From UBA7672 sp036733305 (GTDB lineage: Bacteria > Pseudomonadota > Alphaproteobacteria > Caulobacterales > Hyphomonadaceae): a stretch of DNA of 64,000 bases. Below are positions 22,119 to 30,003 of the stretch, piece after piece (position 1 is the stretch's first letter; the number at the start of each line of letters is the position of its first letter). The notes under the pieces were generated by a model. The model was given only the letters and a program-made list of their open reading frames with translations. It was not told where the DNA came from and did no database searches. A program made the translations under genes and the position numbers. Location: positions 1 to 64,000 of the forward strand of contig DAINAT010000002.1 in the NCBI GenBank assembly GCA_036733305.1, written 5' to 3'.

Positions 22119-25082
22119 TTACTCGCGGACCGCCGGTGTCATCTTGAAGCTGAGTCGCTTGCCGCCGCGCTCGACAACAATGCCAGTCTCCTGCCCGACC
22201 TTGAGCCCGTTCATGGCGTTCATGTAGTCGTAAATGTTTTCGAGCGGCGCGCCGCCGAGTTCGACGATCACATCCCCTCCCTGAACGCCGGCCTTGGCTG
22301 CAGGGCCGCCCTGCACCACGCCAGAAATCTTCAAGCCTTTGACGCCTTCAGAAGAGTAGTCAGGGATCGTGCCGAGAAAGACGTTGCCCACGCGACCCTG
22401 CGACTGTGTTTGTTCCACCTTGATGTAGTCAGGCGGCGAGGCTGCCTGTGCCTGAGAACGCGCAACTAGCGACATGAAGCGGGCGATATCGTAGAGCCCC
22501 TTGTAGTTGATCAGATCGGCCGTATCGCGCGGCGAGTGATACTCCTCGTGTGAGCCTGTAAAGGCTGCGAGAATTGGCACGCCAGCGATGTAAAATGAGG
22601 TCGCATCCGTCGGCAGGTAGGTATCCGAAACCGCAGAAACGGGCAGGCCTACAACGGCGTTACGCTGCTCGATCTCGCGCCCCCATACGCTTGACGAGCC
22701 CACGCCCTGCAGCACCACCGTGTCCCGCAGGCGTCCGACCATGTCCATGTTGAGATAGACGGAGAACAGCGACTCCAGTGTCGCCTTCCCGCTCTCCTGT
22801 TTCGAGACATCGACATAGTGCTGCGAACCAAGCAGGCCGAGTTCTTCACCCTCCCAGGCCGCAAAGACGATATCGCGCGATCCGGTAAGGCGACCCGCCG
22901 CCTTTTCCGCCGCGAAATACTCCGCAATCTCCAGAAGCGCCGCGACGCCTGATGCGTTGTCGTCTGCCCCGTGATGGATCTGGCCGCGTTCATCCCCTCG
23001 TGCGAGCGAACCGGATGTCTCGCCGTGCCCGAGGTGATCGAGGTGCGCCCCGATAACGACAGCCGGCGCATTCGTCGCGCCATCAAGATCGAGCCGCGCA
23101 AGCACGTTGAAGCCCGTGCGCTTTTCATAGGCGAGCGCGATATTGGCGCCGACCTTCACGCCATTCAGCGGAATGCCGGCAACCATATCGCCAGCGTCCA
23201 GTTTAGCGTTGAGCGCGGTCACGTTGGTGTTCGCTCGCGCAAGCATGGCGTCTGCTGTCTTCTTGCCGACCGCCACGACGGCGAGGCTCGAAGCGCCCGA
23301 ACCAGATTCATAGGACAGCTTCGGCAGCTCTTCCGCGTCCACGCCGGGCTGTGGGGCGAAGATGATCCCCGCCGCCTTGTTGGCCCGCGCCGTTGCGGCC
23401 TTGTAGCGGACGTCCGCGTAACGCGAGAGATGCACGCGCGTCTTACCGTCTACATTGTTTGGCAGACCGCGGTAGACGAGCACCCATTTGCCTTCGACAT
23501 CGAGGTGCGCATAGGAGTCGTATTCGGAGTTATCGCCGTCCTTCGGCGCGGCGACACCATATCCGGCGAACACGACATCCGCCGGCGCCGCAACGCCGGT
23601 GCGCGAGAACGACAGCGGGCGCCAATCGGCATCTGCCTTGAGATCAAGGGCCTTGCCCCCGACGCTGACATTGAGCGCGTTGTCCTGCCCGAGCGAGACG
23701 CCCGCCGTGAACTCGAAACTCTGCATGTAAGTGCCGGCATCGCCCATCGGCTGCAAGCCCGCAGCCTTGTAGGCGGCCGCCACATATTCGGCGGCGCGCT
23801 TACCGCCAGGCGTCCCGGTCAGGCGCCCTTCCATCCCATCCGACGCAAGCGCTTCAACATGGCGACGCAGATCGTCTTCCGAGAGAGCGGACGCCGTCGC
23901 AACCGTGGCCTGCGGTTTGTAGTTGGCGAGCAACGCACCCTTGGCATCGAGGCCCAGCAGGCGGCGCGCCTCCGCGTCATTCCAGTCGCTGAGAAAAATC
24001 TGCGACGTCTTGTTGCTCGTTGCATTCGACGTCCAGGCGAGATGCTTGCCGTCCGGATGGAACATCGGAAGGCCATCGAACCCCTCGCGCGATGTCACGC
24101 GGACTGGCTCACGCTTGCCGGCGGCATCGACGAGGTAGAGCTCGAAATTGGCAAAGCCGAGCACGTTGGTCGAGAAGATGATGTAGTCACCCGACGGATG
24201 GAAGATCGGCGCCCACGACATGGCGCCGATATTGGTGATCTTGCGCTGATCGCTACCGTCCGGGTTCATCGTGTAGACTTCGGCGTGCGCTCCATCTTCG
24301 GAGAAGCGCCGCCAGATGATCCGCTTGCCGTCCGGGCTCCAGAACGTACCGCCGTCATAGCCGGGAACGTCGGTCAGCTGACGCACGTTCGAGCCGTCCG
24401 CGTTCATCACGTAGACATCAAGGAAGTAGGCGGGATCGAGTTCGAGTTGCTTCTTCTCCGCTTCCGTCTGGGCACGGCTGTAGATGTTGCGGTTGGACGA
24501 AAACACGATCTGCTTGCCGTCCGGCGAATAGGCGCCTTCGGCGTCATAGCCCGGCGTATGAGTCAGGTTCTTGTATTTGCCGGACGCCAGATCGAATTCC
24601 TGGATGTCGTAGGTCGGATCGTAGTCCCATGCGTAGCGACGCGTCTGACCGCTCGCGCGGAACGCCAACTCGTCCGCCATCTTCTTGCGCGCATCGGGAT
24701 CGTCCTGCGTTGAAGCGAAGATCACCCGCTTCTTGTCCGGACTGATCCAGCCGCACGTCGTCTTGCCATAACCTGGCGACACGCGCTGCACATCGCCGGA
24801 ACCCAGGTCCATCAGATACATCTGGTAGAACGGATTGGCCGCGTCGCGTTCGCTCTGGAAGATCATCGACGAACCGTCGGCCGAGAAATACCCCTCGCCC
24901 GCCCGCAGGCCGTCAAACGTCAACTGCCGCGCGTTGCTGACCAGCGGCCCCGCGGGTTCAGGCGACCGATCGGGAGCGAGAGCAGTCGCATCCTGCCCGA
25001 CAACAGCCGAAGTGCCGCAGGCGGAAAGAACCAGAGCGGTCAGGCTGGCAGCCAGCGCTGTACGAACGGGAGCGGATTTCAT
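22119..25082 (-). CDS. Secreted lipoprotein: PD40 repeats, M28 metallopeptidase and PDZ domain
   Basis: A 987-residue exported protein starting at ATG 25082 with a lipoprotein signal (LTALVLSAC). Residues about 45-400 hold WD40-like PD40 beta-propeller repeats (YFSADGSSMIF, AYSPDGKQIVFSSN, FWSPDGKRIIWRR, FHPSGDYIIFSTN). A PA-like insert follows, then an M28 aminopeptidase domain with zinc and catalytic residues in GAHLDHLGHGE, HHGADDNASGVAALLEIAEY and WEGEELGLLGSQHYV. A C-terminal PDZ domain has GVVQGGPAAKAGVQGGDVIVELGG. It probably degrades peptides in the periplasm or at the cell surface. Fusion of a propeller, M28 and PDZ is seen in related families. The frame runs open to 25226 but the signal peptide sets the start. 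Confidence 0.92.
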   Translation of the reverse strand: MKSAPVRTALAASLTALVLSACGTSAVVGQDATALAPDRSPEPAGPLVSNARQLTFDGLRAGEGYFSADGSSMIFQSERDAANPFYQMYLMDLGSGDVQRVSPGYGKTTCGWISPDKKRVIFASTQDDPDARKKMADELAFRASGQTRRYAWDYDPTYDIQEFDLASGKYKNLTHTPGYDAEGAYSPDGKQIVFSSNRNIYSRAQTEAEKKQLELDPAYFLDVYVMNADGSNVRQLTDVPGYDGGTFWSPDGKRIIWRRFSEDGAHAEVYTMNPDGSDQRKITNIGAMSWAPIFHPSGDYIIFSTNVLGFANFELYLVDAAGKREPVRVTSREGFDGLPMFHPDGKHLAWTSNATSNKTSQIFLSDWNDAEARRLLGLDAKGALLANYKPQATVATASALSEDDLRRHVEALASDGMEGRLTGTPGGKRAAEYVAAAYKAAGLQPMGDAGTYMQSFEFTAGVSLGQDNALNVSVGGKALDLKADADWRPLSFSRTGVAAPADVVFAGYGVAAPKDGDNSEYDSYAHLDVEGKWVLVYRGLPNNVDGKTRVHLSRYADVRYKAATARANKAAGIIFAPQPGVDAEELPKLSYESGSGASSLAVVAVGKKTADAMLARANTNVTALNAKLDAGDMVAGIPLNGVKVGANIALAYEKRTGFNVLARLDLDGATNAPAVVIGAHLDHLGHGETSGSLARGDERGQIHHGADDNASGVAALLEIAEYFAAEKAAGRLTGSRDIVFAAWEGEELGLLGSQHYVDVSKQESGKATLESLFSVYLNMDMVGRLRDTVVLQGVGSSSVWGREIEQRNAVVGLPVSAVSDTYLPTDATSFYIAGVPILAAFTGSHEEYHSPRDTADLINYKGLYDIARFMSLVARSQAQAASPPDYIKVEQTQSQGRVGNVFLGTIPDYSSEGVKGLKISGVVQGGPAAKAGVQGGDVIVELGGAPLENIYDYMNAMNGLKVGQETGIVVERGGKRLSFKMTPAVRE

Positions 25083-25285
25083 GGGGTCTCCGATCAGATA
25101 CCAGTGTGCGCCGTTGATGCCACTCGGCGTTCGACGCGTAAAGCGAATCGCATCGGCCAAGAGTGTGCATTGCACTATGGCTTCGGCTATTGTTCTCCCA
25201 TCACCCCTACGCTGGCCGCGCCGCATGGTGATCAGAGCGGCCTATCGGCGGGAGGCGCCAACCTCGTCGATGTCCATTGCCGTCG

Positions 25286-25555
25286 TCACGATATTTGCTG
25301 ACAGGCAGGCAAGCGTAGACTCTCGTCAGCGTCGCAGTTGTAGACTTTGCCGCCGACGACTGCTGACCACGTCGTCTTGGCAGAACGTCGTTCGAATTTG
25401 TCGATTGCCACTTCGGACGCCGAAACACCCGGCAGCGCCGTGACAGTTGCTTCGCGTACGCGCGCTTCGGTCTCAGCGGCGGTGGGCACAGGACCACACG
25501 CCGCCAGAGCCAGTGACAGGGTCAAGAAGGCCAGAACCGGCGCGTGCCTTGTCAT
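25286..25555 (-). CDS. Small lipoprotein, paralogue of 19953-20234
   Basis: An 89-residue lipoprotein: signal VLAFLTLSLALAAC with lipobox, then a domain that aligns with the protein at 19953-20234 through EATVTALPG, ERRSAKTTW, GGKVYNCDADESLRLPAC. Two cysteines are shared. Function unknown. The ATG overlaps the stop of the upstream gene by 4 nt (25552-25555), so it is translationally coupled to it. Downstream, 203 nt separate it from the M28 peptidase start. Confidence 0.8.
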   Translation of the reverse strand: MTRHAPVLAFLTLSLALAACGPVPTAAETEARVREATVTALPGVSASEVAIDKFERRSAKTTWSAVVGGKVYNCDADESLRLPACQQIS

Positions 25556-25962
25556 TGCGGTTTCTCCGATGCCTGATCGATTGCCTTGATGGTCGCGAGC
25601 GGCAGGTTCTGGGTCACCCGGTAGGTCAGATCCTTGCCGTCAGCTTCATGAACTGTGACGTAGTCACCCAGCAGCAGCCGGTGGTCGCCAAGCTTGAAAA
25701 CCGGTTCGTCATCGCCTTCGTCGATTTCATCGTAGTGGAAATACCAGTTGGACCCGCGATGGCTCAGATAGCCATCGGCATCGTGCTCTTCTCCCGGCTT
25801 GAAGCGGATCACCGTGCAACGGCCTTTCGCCTCTTTCCATTCTTCTGCGTCAAGCTTGCCGTTGCTATCCAGCGGGGCAACGAGTGTGTAGCCTTGAGCC
25901 AGATCGCCGTTCGGGAAGCCCGAATTACGCGCCAGCCGCATCACAATCTGGAACATGGACAT
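25552..25962 (-). CDS. Conserved hypothetical soluble protein
   Basis: A 136-residue acidic cytoplasmic protein beginning MSMFQIVMRLARNSGFPNGD. It contains GYTLVAPLDSNGKLDAEEW, DADGYLSHRGSNWYFHYDE and GDHRLLLGDYVTVHE. I do not recognise a named family, though the pattern looks like one conserved among alphaproteobacteria. I chose ATG 25962 because GGAGAG lies six bases upstream; the open frame reaches 25989 but would extend past the start expected from the Fnr-like box at 26013-26026. It overlaps the lipoprotein gene as ATGA. Co-expression in low oxygen is likely; function unknown. Confidence 0.75.
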   Translation of the reverse strand: MSMFQIVMRLARNSGFPNGDLAQGYTLVAPLDSNGKLDAEEWKEAKGRCTVIRFKPGEEHDADGYLSHRGSNWYFHYDEIDEGDDEPVFKLGDHRLLLGDYVTVHEADGKDLTYRVTQNLPLATIKAIDQASEKPQ

Positions 25963-26012
25963 GAGGCTCTCCGTCGTTTTGTCGAGCAAAACACGGGAGC
26001 CGTGAGGCCTAT

Positions 26013-26026
26013 CTGACCTGGATCAA
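26013..26026 (-). promoter_or_regulatory. Near-consensus Fnr/FixK box
   Basis: CTGACCTGGATCAA differs from TTGAT-N4-ATCAA at two positions and keeps the full ATCAA arm. It is centred 58 nt upstream of ATG 25962. The same distance separates the perfect box from its gene at 19570, which supports function. Confidence 0.6.
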
Positions 26027-26107
26027 GGGCGCGTTGTCACTGCCGAAAATTGCAGGAGCCCGAGCAGGAATAGGCCCGAAGTAGCCAGCGCCCGATGACG
26101 CATGGCG

Positions 26108-26866
26108 TCATGACCCATCCACTTGTTCGCCCTGCCCGCTCCAGCGCACCTCGGCAGCGAGGACGTACCCTTCGCCGCGCACGGTCTGGATCAGGTCGGA
26201 GGCATCAACATGGGGCGCCAGTTTCCGTCTGAGCCGGCTAACCAGCGTATCGATGCTGCGATCGAACGCATCCCAGTCATCGCGTCGTGTCAGGTCTGCG
26301 ATAGAGTCGCGCGAGAGCACGCGGTTGGCGCGCTCCACAAATGCCGCCAGGAGATTAAACTCAGCGCCGGTGAGATCTATCGCTTCACCTGCGCGTGTTG
26401 TGACGCGGCGGCGCATGGGCGAGAACATCAGCCCGGCGAACGCGGCCGTCTTCTCTGTCTGCGGCTGCATCGCCGTCGATGATTTGGGCGTTGAGCGCCG
26501 CAGGACGGCGCGCGCGCGCGCAAGCAATTCGCGCAGTTCAAATGGCTTCGCGAGATAGTCGTCTGCGCCCACTTCGAGCCCCACGACTCGATCAATCATG
26601 GCGCCCTTACCAGACAGGATGATGATCGGCGTCGACGCATGACGGCGAATTTCGGCGGCGAGCGTCAGGCCGTCACCGCCAGGCATGTTGATATCAAGCA
26701 GGATAAGATCAGGAGCAGCGCGGGACAGCGTTGTCCGCGCCTCGGCCGCATTGGCCGCTTGCAGGATGGAATACCCCTCCATCTCGAAGAAATCGGCCAG
26801 CGTTTCGCGCAGTGCCTGGTCGTCATCCACAATCAGGATTTCGCCCTGCGACTGCGCCGTATTCAC
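26108..26866 (-). CDS. OmpR/PhoB-type DNA-binding response regulator
   Basis: A 252-residue transcription factor starting at GTG 26866, with AGGAG eight bases upstream; the frame is open to 27235 but the added 123 residues look non-coding. The N-terminal receiver has EILIVDDDQ, Asp in LILLDINMPGGDG, Ser in IIILSGKG and Lys in YLAKPFELREL. The C-terminal winged helix has IDLTGAEFNLLAAFVE and SIDTLVSRLRRKL, ending IQTVRGEGYVL. No kinase gene is adjacent. It is divergent from the Crp/Fnr-type gene, with phased GTCAC repeats between them that may be its binding site. Confidence 0.92.
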   Translation of the reverse strand: MNTAQSQGEILIVDDDQALRETLADFFEMEGYSILQAANAAEARTTLSRAAPDLILLDINMPGGDGLTLAAEIRRHASTPIIILSGKGAMIDRVVGLEVGADDYLAKPFELRELLARARAVLRRSTPKSSTAMQPQTEKTAAFAGLMFSPMRRRVTTRAGEAIDLTGAEFNLLAAFVERANRVLSRDSIADLTRRDDWDAFDRSIDTLVSRLRRKLAPHVDASDLIQTVRGEGYVLAAEVRWSGQGEQVDGS

Positions 26867-26983
26867 GCCCTGATCTCCTGATGAAGGCTGCCATCCAGCC
26901 TTCCCCGGCCTCTGAGGGCCATTACCGAACGTAGCTGTCAACTCCTCCAGCGGGGCGGGACAGGCCGTCGCAACGGACGAAAT

Positions 26984-27079
26984 GTCACTGGTTCCTCGAC
27001 GAACGCTTCTTTCCCGCTTCAACCCGATTATCGGCGCGAGGACAACGTTCGTGTCACGTTTCGTCACATTCGCTGTCAC
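26984..27079. promoter_or_regulatory. Phased GTCAC direct repeats between two regulator genes
   Basis: GTCAC occurs at 26984-26988, 27053-27057, 27063-27067 and 27075-27079. The last three are spaced 10 and 12 bp apart, about one helical turn, the usual layout of OmpR-family sites. They lie in the 283-bp gap between the divergent response regulator (start 26866) and Fnr-type regulator (start 27150). Confidence 0.45.
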
Positions 27080-27149
27080 GCTTTGGCAACATGGGGCGCC
27101 ACGAGGGCCCCATGGTCTCCCCAGATTCAAACGAACAGGGACATTTGCC

Positions 27150-27851
27150 ATGTGCATCGCGGGCGGACGGATCGGGGAACTGGATGCTGCTAAATCGGCC
27201 AGCGTCCGCATGACCACCGGCGCTCGTACGCCCATTCAGCTCGGCGCGCACGAACACCTCTTTTTCGAAGGGGATGTCCGTAACTGCCTTTACATCGTCG
27301 AGTGCGGCTGGGTGAAGCTCTACCGCACACTGGTCGACGGCCAGAGACAGGTGGTCGGCTTTGCCAGCGCTGGGTCCATCCTGGGGCTGGAGTCGGATGA
27401 ATATCAGGCAAACGGATGTGAGACGATTACACCGGTGAAGGTCCGCCCTATTCTGATGTCCAGCATCACCGAGCTTTGTCTGACTGATGGCAAGCTCGCG
27501 GAACAGTTGCTGCGCCAGGTCGGCAGGCAACTTGGCGCCGCGCAGGCGCAGCTGGCCGCGGTGGGAACACAATCGGCGGAGCAGAAGCTGGCCACATTCC
27601 TGCTCTCGATCGCGGATTTGTGCGATGTGAGCCATGACGGCGAATTCGACTTGCCGATGCGCCGCGGAGACATGGCGGAATTCCTCGGGCTTCGTCTTGA
27701 GACGGTGTCACGCAAGATAACCGAATTTCAGCGTCGAGGCTGGATCGCAATGGCCTCCCTCTATCACTGCCGCATCCTGCACAGGTCTGCACTGCAAGAT
27801 CTGGCGGCCGGTGGAGACGCGGGCGATTGCTCTCCCCGCCGGGCATCCTGA
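27150..27851 (+). CDS. Crp/Fnr-family regulator, FixK-like
   Basis: A 233-residue Crp/Fnr transcription factor with a cyclic-nucleotide-binding-like domain (about 25-135) and a Crp-type HTH (about 165-200). The recognition helix reads LETVSRKITEFQRRG; Glu184, Ser187 and Arg188 are the residues Fnr uses to read TTGAT-N4-ATCAA. The N-terminus has only Cys2 and lacks the Cys cluster of oxygen-labile Fnr, so it fits FixK better. It probably controls the boxes at 17387, 19622 and 26013. ATG 27150 is chosen over the open upstream frame because of AGGGA nine bases before it. What activates it is not evident; the FixL-like kinase and OmpR-type regulator nearby are candidates. Confidence 0.9.
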   Translation: MCIAGGRIGELDAAKSASVRMTTGARTPIQLGAHEHLFFEGDVRNCLYIVECGWVKLYRTLVDGQRQVVGFASAGSILGLESDEYQANGCETITPVKVRPILMSSITELCLTDGKLAEQLLRQVGRQLGAAQAQLAAVGTQSAEQKLATFLLSIADLCDVSHDGEFDLPMRRGDMAEFLGLRLETVSRKITEFQRRGWIAMASLYHCRILHRSALQDLAAGGDAGDCSPRRAS

Positions 27852-27866
27852 CGCTTGACGTCTTGC

Positions 27867-27891
27867 GCGCGAGGGAAAATCGCCCTCGCGC
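27867..27891. terminator. Hairpin between convergent genes
   Basis: GCGCGAGGG (27867-27875) and CCCTCGCGC (27883-27891) form a 9-bp stem with loop AAAATCG, 16 nt past the stop of the Fnr-type regulator. No T run. The remaining sequence to 28073 shows nothing further. Confidence 0.5.
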
Positions 27892-28072
27892 CAACCTCGG
27901 CATGGCGAGAAGCCATCTTTCGATAGCCCCTGCGCGCGTTCGCGGATCGACTGAGATCGTCGTTGCATCTACGACTGACTGACCGCTGCGAGCTTCGACG
28001 CCAATGCAGACCTGCACTACATACAGACCTGCATCGGCGTCTCAGCACAAGGCGAACACGCGCCAGTCGGGA

Positions 28073-28489
28073 TCAGACCTCGTGATCCGTCAGGCGTGCG
28101 TCGATCTCGGCAACGGTTTCCCGCACGAGATCCTTGGTCAATTCGCGCACAATGACTTGCCGTGCGTTGGCGGACAGCATGCTGCGAAGAAGCCCCATGG
28201 CCTGCGGCGGCGCGCAAAGGATCAACCGCCCGACCGCGTGTTCGATGACCGCCCGGTCGATCTGGCCCGCGACCCTATGCAGGAAGACATGCTCATCCTG
28301 CTGGCGGGGGTTTCGATCAGCCACCGGCGTTTGGTGACCATGGCCAACATGATCATGACCTCCATGGTGCTTCGTGCTGTTTTCCGAAAGTTCAGTGAGT
28401 TCCTTCAGCGGTAGTCCCGAGCGTTCACGAACAAAGAACCGCGCCGCCGCGCCATCGACTGCAACTACCCAGAGCACTTCAGACTGCAT
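28073..28489 (-). CDS. Host-attachment (baeRF-like) family protein, second copy
   Basis: A 138-residue protein of the same family as 19142-19570. It opens VLWVVAVDGAAARFFVRERS (the A-R-F-F motif), has a histidine-rich middle (KHHGGHDHVGHGH, possibly metal-binding), and ends LGLILCAPPQAM-like with GLLRSMLSANARQVIVRELTKDL, the eRF1-like core. Role unknown. No consensus Fnr box precedes it, but it lies in the same redox region. The start at 28489 is preceded by GGAGAT. Confidence 0.72.
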   Translation of the reverse strand: MQSEVLWVVAVDGAAARFFVRERSGLPLKELTELSENSTKHHGGHDHVGHGHQTPVADRNPRQQDEHVFLHRVAGQIDRAVIEHAVGRLILCAPPQAMGLLRSMLSANARQVIVRELTKDLVRETVAEIDARLTDHEV

Positions 28490-28837
28490 GTTGATCTCCT
28501 GTTGTTCACCAAGAGAAGGAAATGCAGCGCTCGCGCCTTGACCGGCGACAAGCCAGATACGGATTCATCAGTCCTCGGCGCGCGCCTGAATCCGGTCACT
28601 GTCGTCACCGATGAAAGTAGTTTCTGGTGCGTGCGCTTGCCGCCACGCGGGTATCAACTCCGACGCAGCCGCACTGCAGGAGGAGAAATACGCCCCTCGC
28701 TGTCGAACTTGGGTCTGATCCGTTCCGGCATGACGTCTATGTAGCGCCCACCACCGCGGTACACTGGGGTCATGCATTGACCCAGCGTGAGCTACGGTTA
28801 CTTTCAGAGTCATTCCCAGCATCGGCGCGAGCAGATA
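28490..28837. other. Intergenic region with one imperfect inverted repeat
   Basis: 348 bp between the divergent host-attachment and cytochrome c genes. The plus-strand frame at 28502-28744 has no family resemblance and looks non-coding. GGGTCA (28767-28772) and TGACCC (28778-28783) form a dyad with a 5-nt spacer, 55-71 nt before the cytochrome gene, and could be an operator. I see nothing else. Confidence 0.4.
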
Positions 28838-29275
28838 ATGAAAGACTTTGGAAGTAACCTAAACCGGAAAGTGGGAATCATCACGCTGACGCTTGCCCTT
28901 CTGCTCGCGGCATGCGCGGACAAGGCGGAGACCCACCTCGAGGATGCGCTGAAGCGTTCCGAAAGCGAGATGACGGGTTGGAGTGGCGTCGATCTGGAGA
29001 AGACCGATCCGGGACAAGTCGCAGCGGGGCGCGCCATTGCTGAGCGAGAATGCGCGTCTTGTCATGCGATCGATCGCGCCTCGGCAAGCCCGAACAAGGC
29101 AGCGCCTCCCCTGCGGGACGTGCTTGCGCTCTATGATGACTCGGAACAGCTCGCTTACCGCTTTATCGACGCGGTGCGTGTGGGGCACGATGAGATGCCG
29201 CTGTTCGACTTCGATGTACGAGCGACTGACGCACTGATCGCCTACATCAAATCGGTGACCGCCCCCAAGAATTAG
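28838..29275 (+). CDS. Lipoprotein cytochrome c, class I
   Basis: A 145-residue exported monohaem cytochrome c. The signal GIITLTLALLLAAC has a lipobox, so it is probably a membrane-tethered periplasmic carrier. The haem site is ECASCHAIDR near residue 73, and the likely axial Met is in GHDEMPLFDF near residue 122, followed by the usual C-terminal helix (ALIAYIKSV). I start at ATG 28838 because of the signal peptide; the frame is open to 28787. A donor to the cbb3 oxidase or another respiratory step is possible from location. Confidence 0.88.
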   Translation: MKDFGSNLNRKVGIITLTLALLLAACADKAETHLEDALKRSESEMTGWSGVDLEKTDPGQVAAGRAIAERECASCHAIDRASASPNKAAPPLRDVLALYDDSEQLAYRFIDAVRVGHDEMPLFDFDVRATDALIAYIKSVTAPKN

Positions 29276-29427
29276 AGAGCTCACCGACCGGATTCGCGGC
29301 AACGCGGCGCTGAACCGCATCCCCGTGAGTGAGCCCGTAAAAATTAGGGAGATCGTACAGACGACCTTTTGACCCGCGGTTGTCAGGCGCGCGGAGCAGC
29401 CTTAATCTGCCCCAAACGGTCGTATCG

Positions 29428-30003
29428 ATGTCCAGAATCTTCAACGAATTCGCGGCGAGCAAGCCCGCTTTGCGCCAGTACCTGCGGCGGTTCTTCACGC
29501 GTTCGCAGGATGTCGAAGACGCCCTGCAGGAAGTCTTTTTGCGTGGTTATACTGCCGAAATGCGTGGGCCGATCCTGCTGCCCAGAGCTTATCTGTTCCG
29601 GATCGCCAAACACGTCGCCCTCAATGAGATCGCTCGCCGGAAGAATTCTTCGACCGACGCAATGGAGGATTTCGACCAGCCAGATGTCGTTGGGAGTGGA
29701 AACCAGACCGGAGTGGAACAACAAGTCGATGGCAGGCGTCGTCTCGCCCTGTTTGCCGATGCCGTTGCGTCACTTCCCAGCCAGTGCCGGAAGGTTCTCG
29801 TGCTGAAGAAGATAGATGGCTTGTCGCAGCGTGATATCGCAGCGCGACTAGGGATTGCTGAAAGCACCGTTGAGAAGCATCTGGCGCGTGCGCTCCTGCT
29901 GACCCGTGACTTCATGAACCGACACGAACATTCTGAGAGCAATCCGCCTCCGCCGGAAGATATGCGGACGCTGCGCCGGCTTCGCTCGGGAGACAGCGAA
30001 TGA
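29428..30003 (+). CDS. ECF RNA polymerase sigma factor (FecI-like)
   Basis: A 191-residue ECF sigma factor. Region 2 has LRRFFTRSQDVEDALQEVFL and RAYLFRIAKHVALNEIARR; region 4 has LPSQCRKVLVLKKIDGLSQ and RDIAARLGIAESTVEKHLAR. It overlaps the FecR-like gene by 4 nt (ATGA at 30000-30003). It probably transcribes the adjacent TonB receptor when the STN domain signals that ligand is bound. ATG 29428 chosen over 29380 because sigma homology starts there. Confidence 0.9.
   Translation: MSRIFNEFAASKPALRQYLRRFFTRSQDVEDALQEVFLRGYTAEMRGPILLPRAYLFRIAKHVALNEIARRKNSSTDAMEDFDQPDVVGSGNQTGVEQQVDGRRRLALFADAVASLPSQCRKVLVLKKIDGLSQRDIAARLGIAESTVEKHLARALLLTRDFMNRHEHSESNPPPPEDMRTLRRLRSGDSE

Noticed and set aside
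22971..24713. 580-codon plus-strand frame opposite the M28 peptidase
   Set aside because: Arg/Gly/Val-rich and without motif; the minus strand encodes clear PD40 and M28 motifs.
27150..27851. Oxygen-sensing Fnr with a 4Fe-4S cluster
   Set aside because: The N-terminal cysteine cluster is missing; only Cys2 is near the start. FixK-like is the better description.
28491..28504. Possible Fnr box at TTGATCTCCTGTTG
   Set aside because: The second half does not match ATCAA, and it lies within the leader of the host-attachment gene rather than at a promoter distance.
28502..28744. 80-codon plus-strand frame before the cytochrome c gene
   Set aside because: No ribosome-binding site, no family features and composition unlike neighbours.
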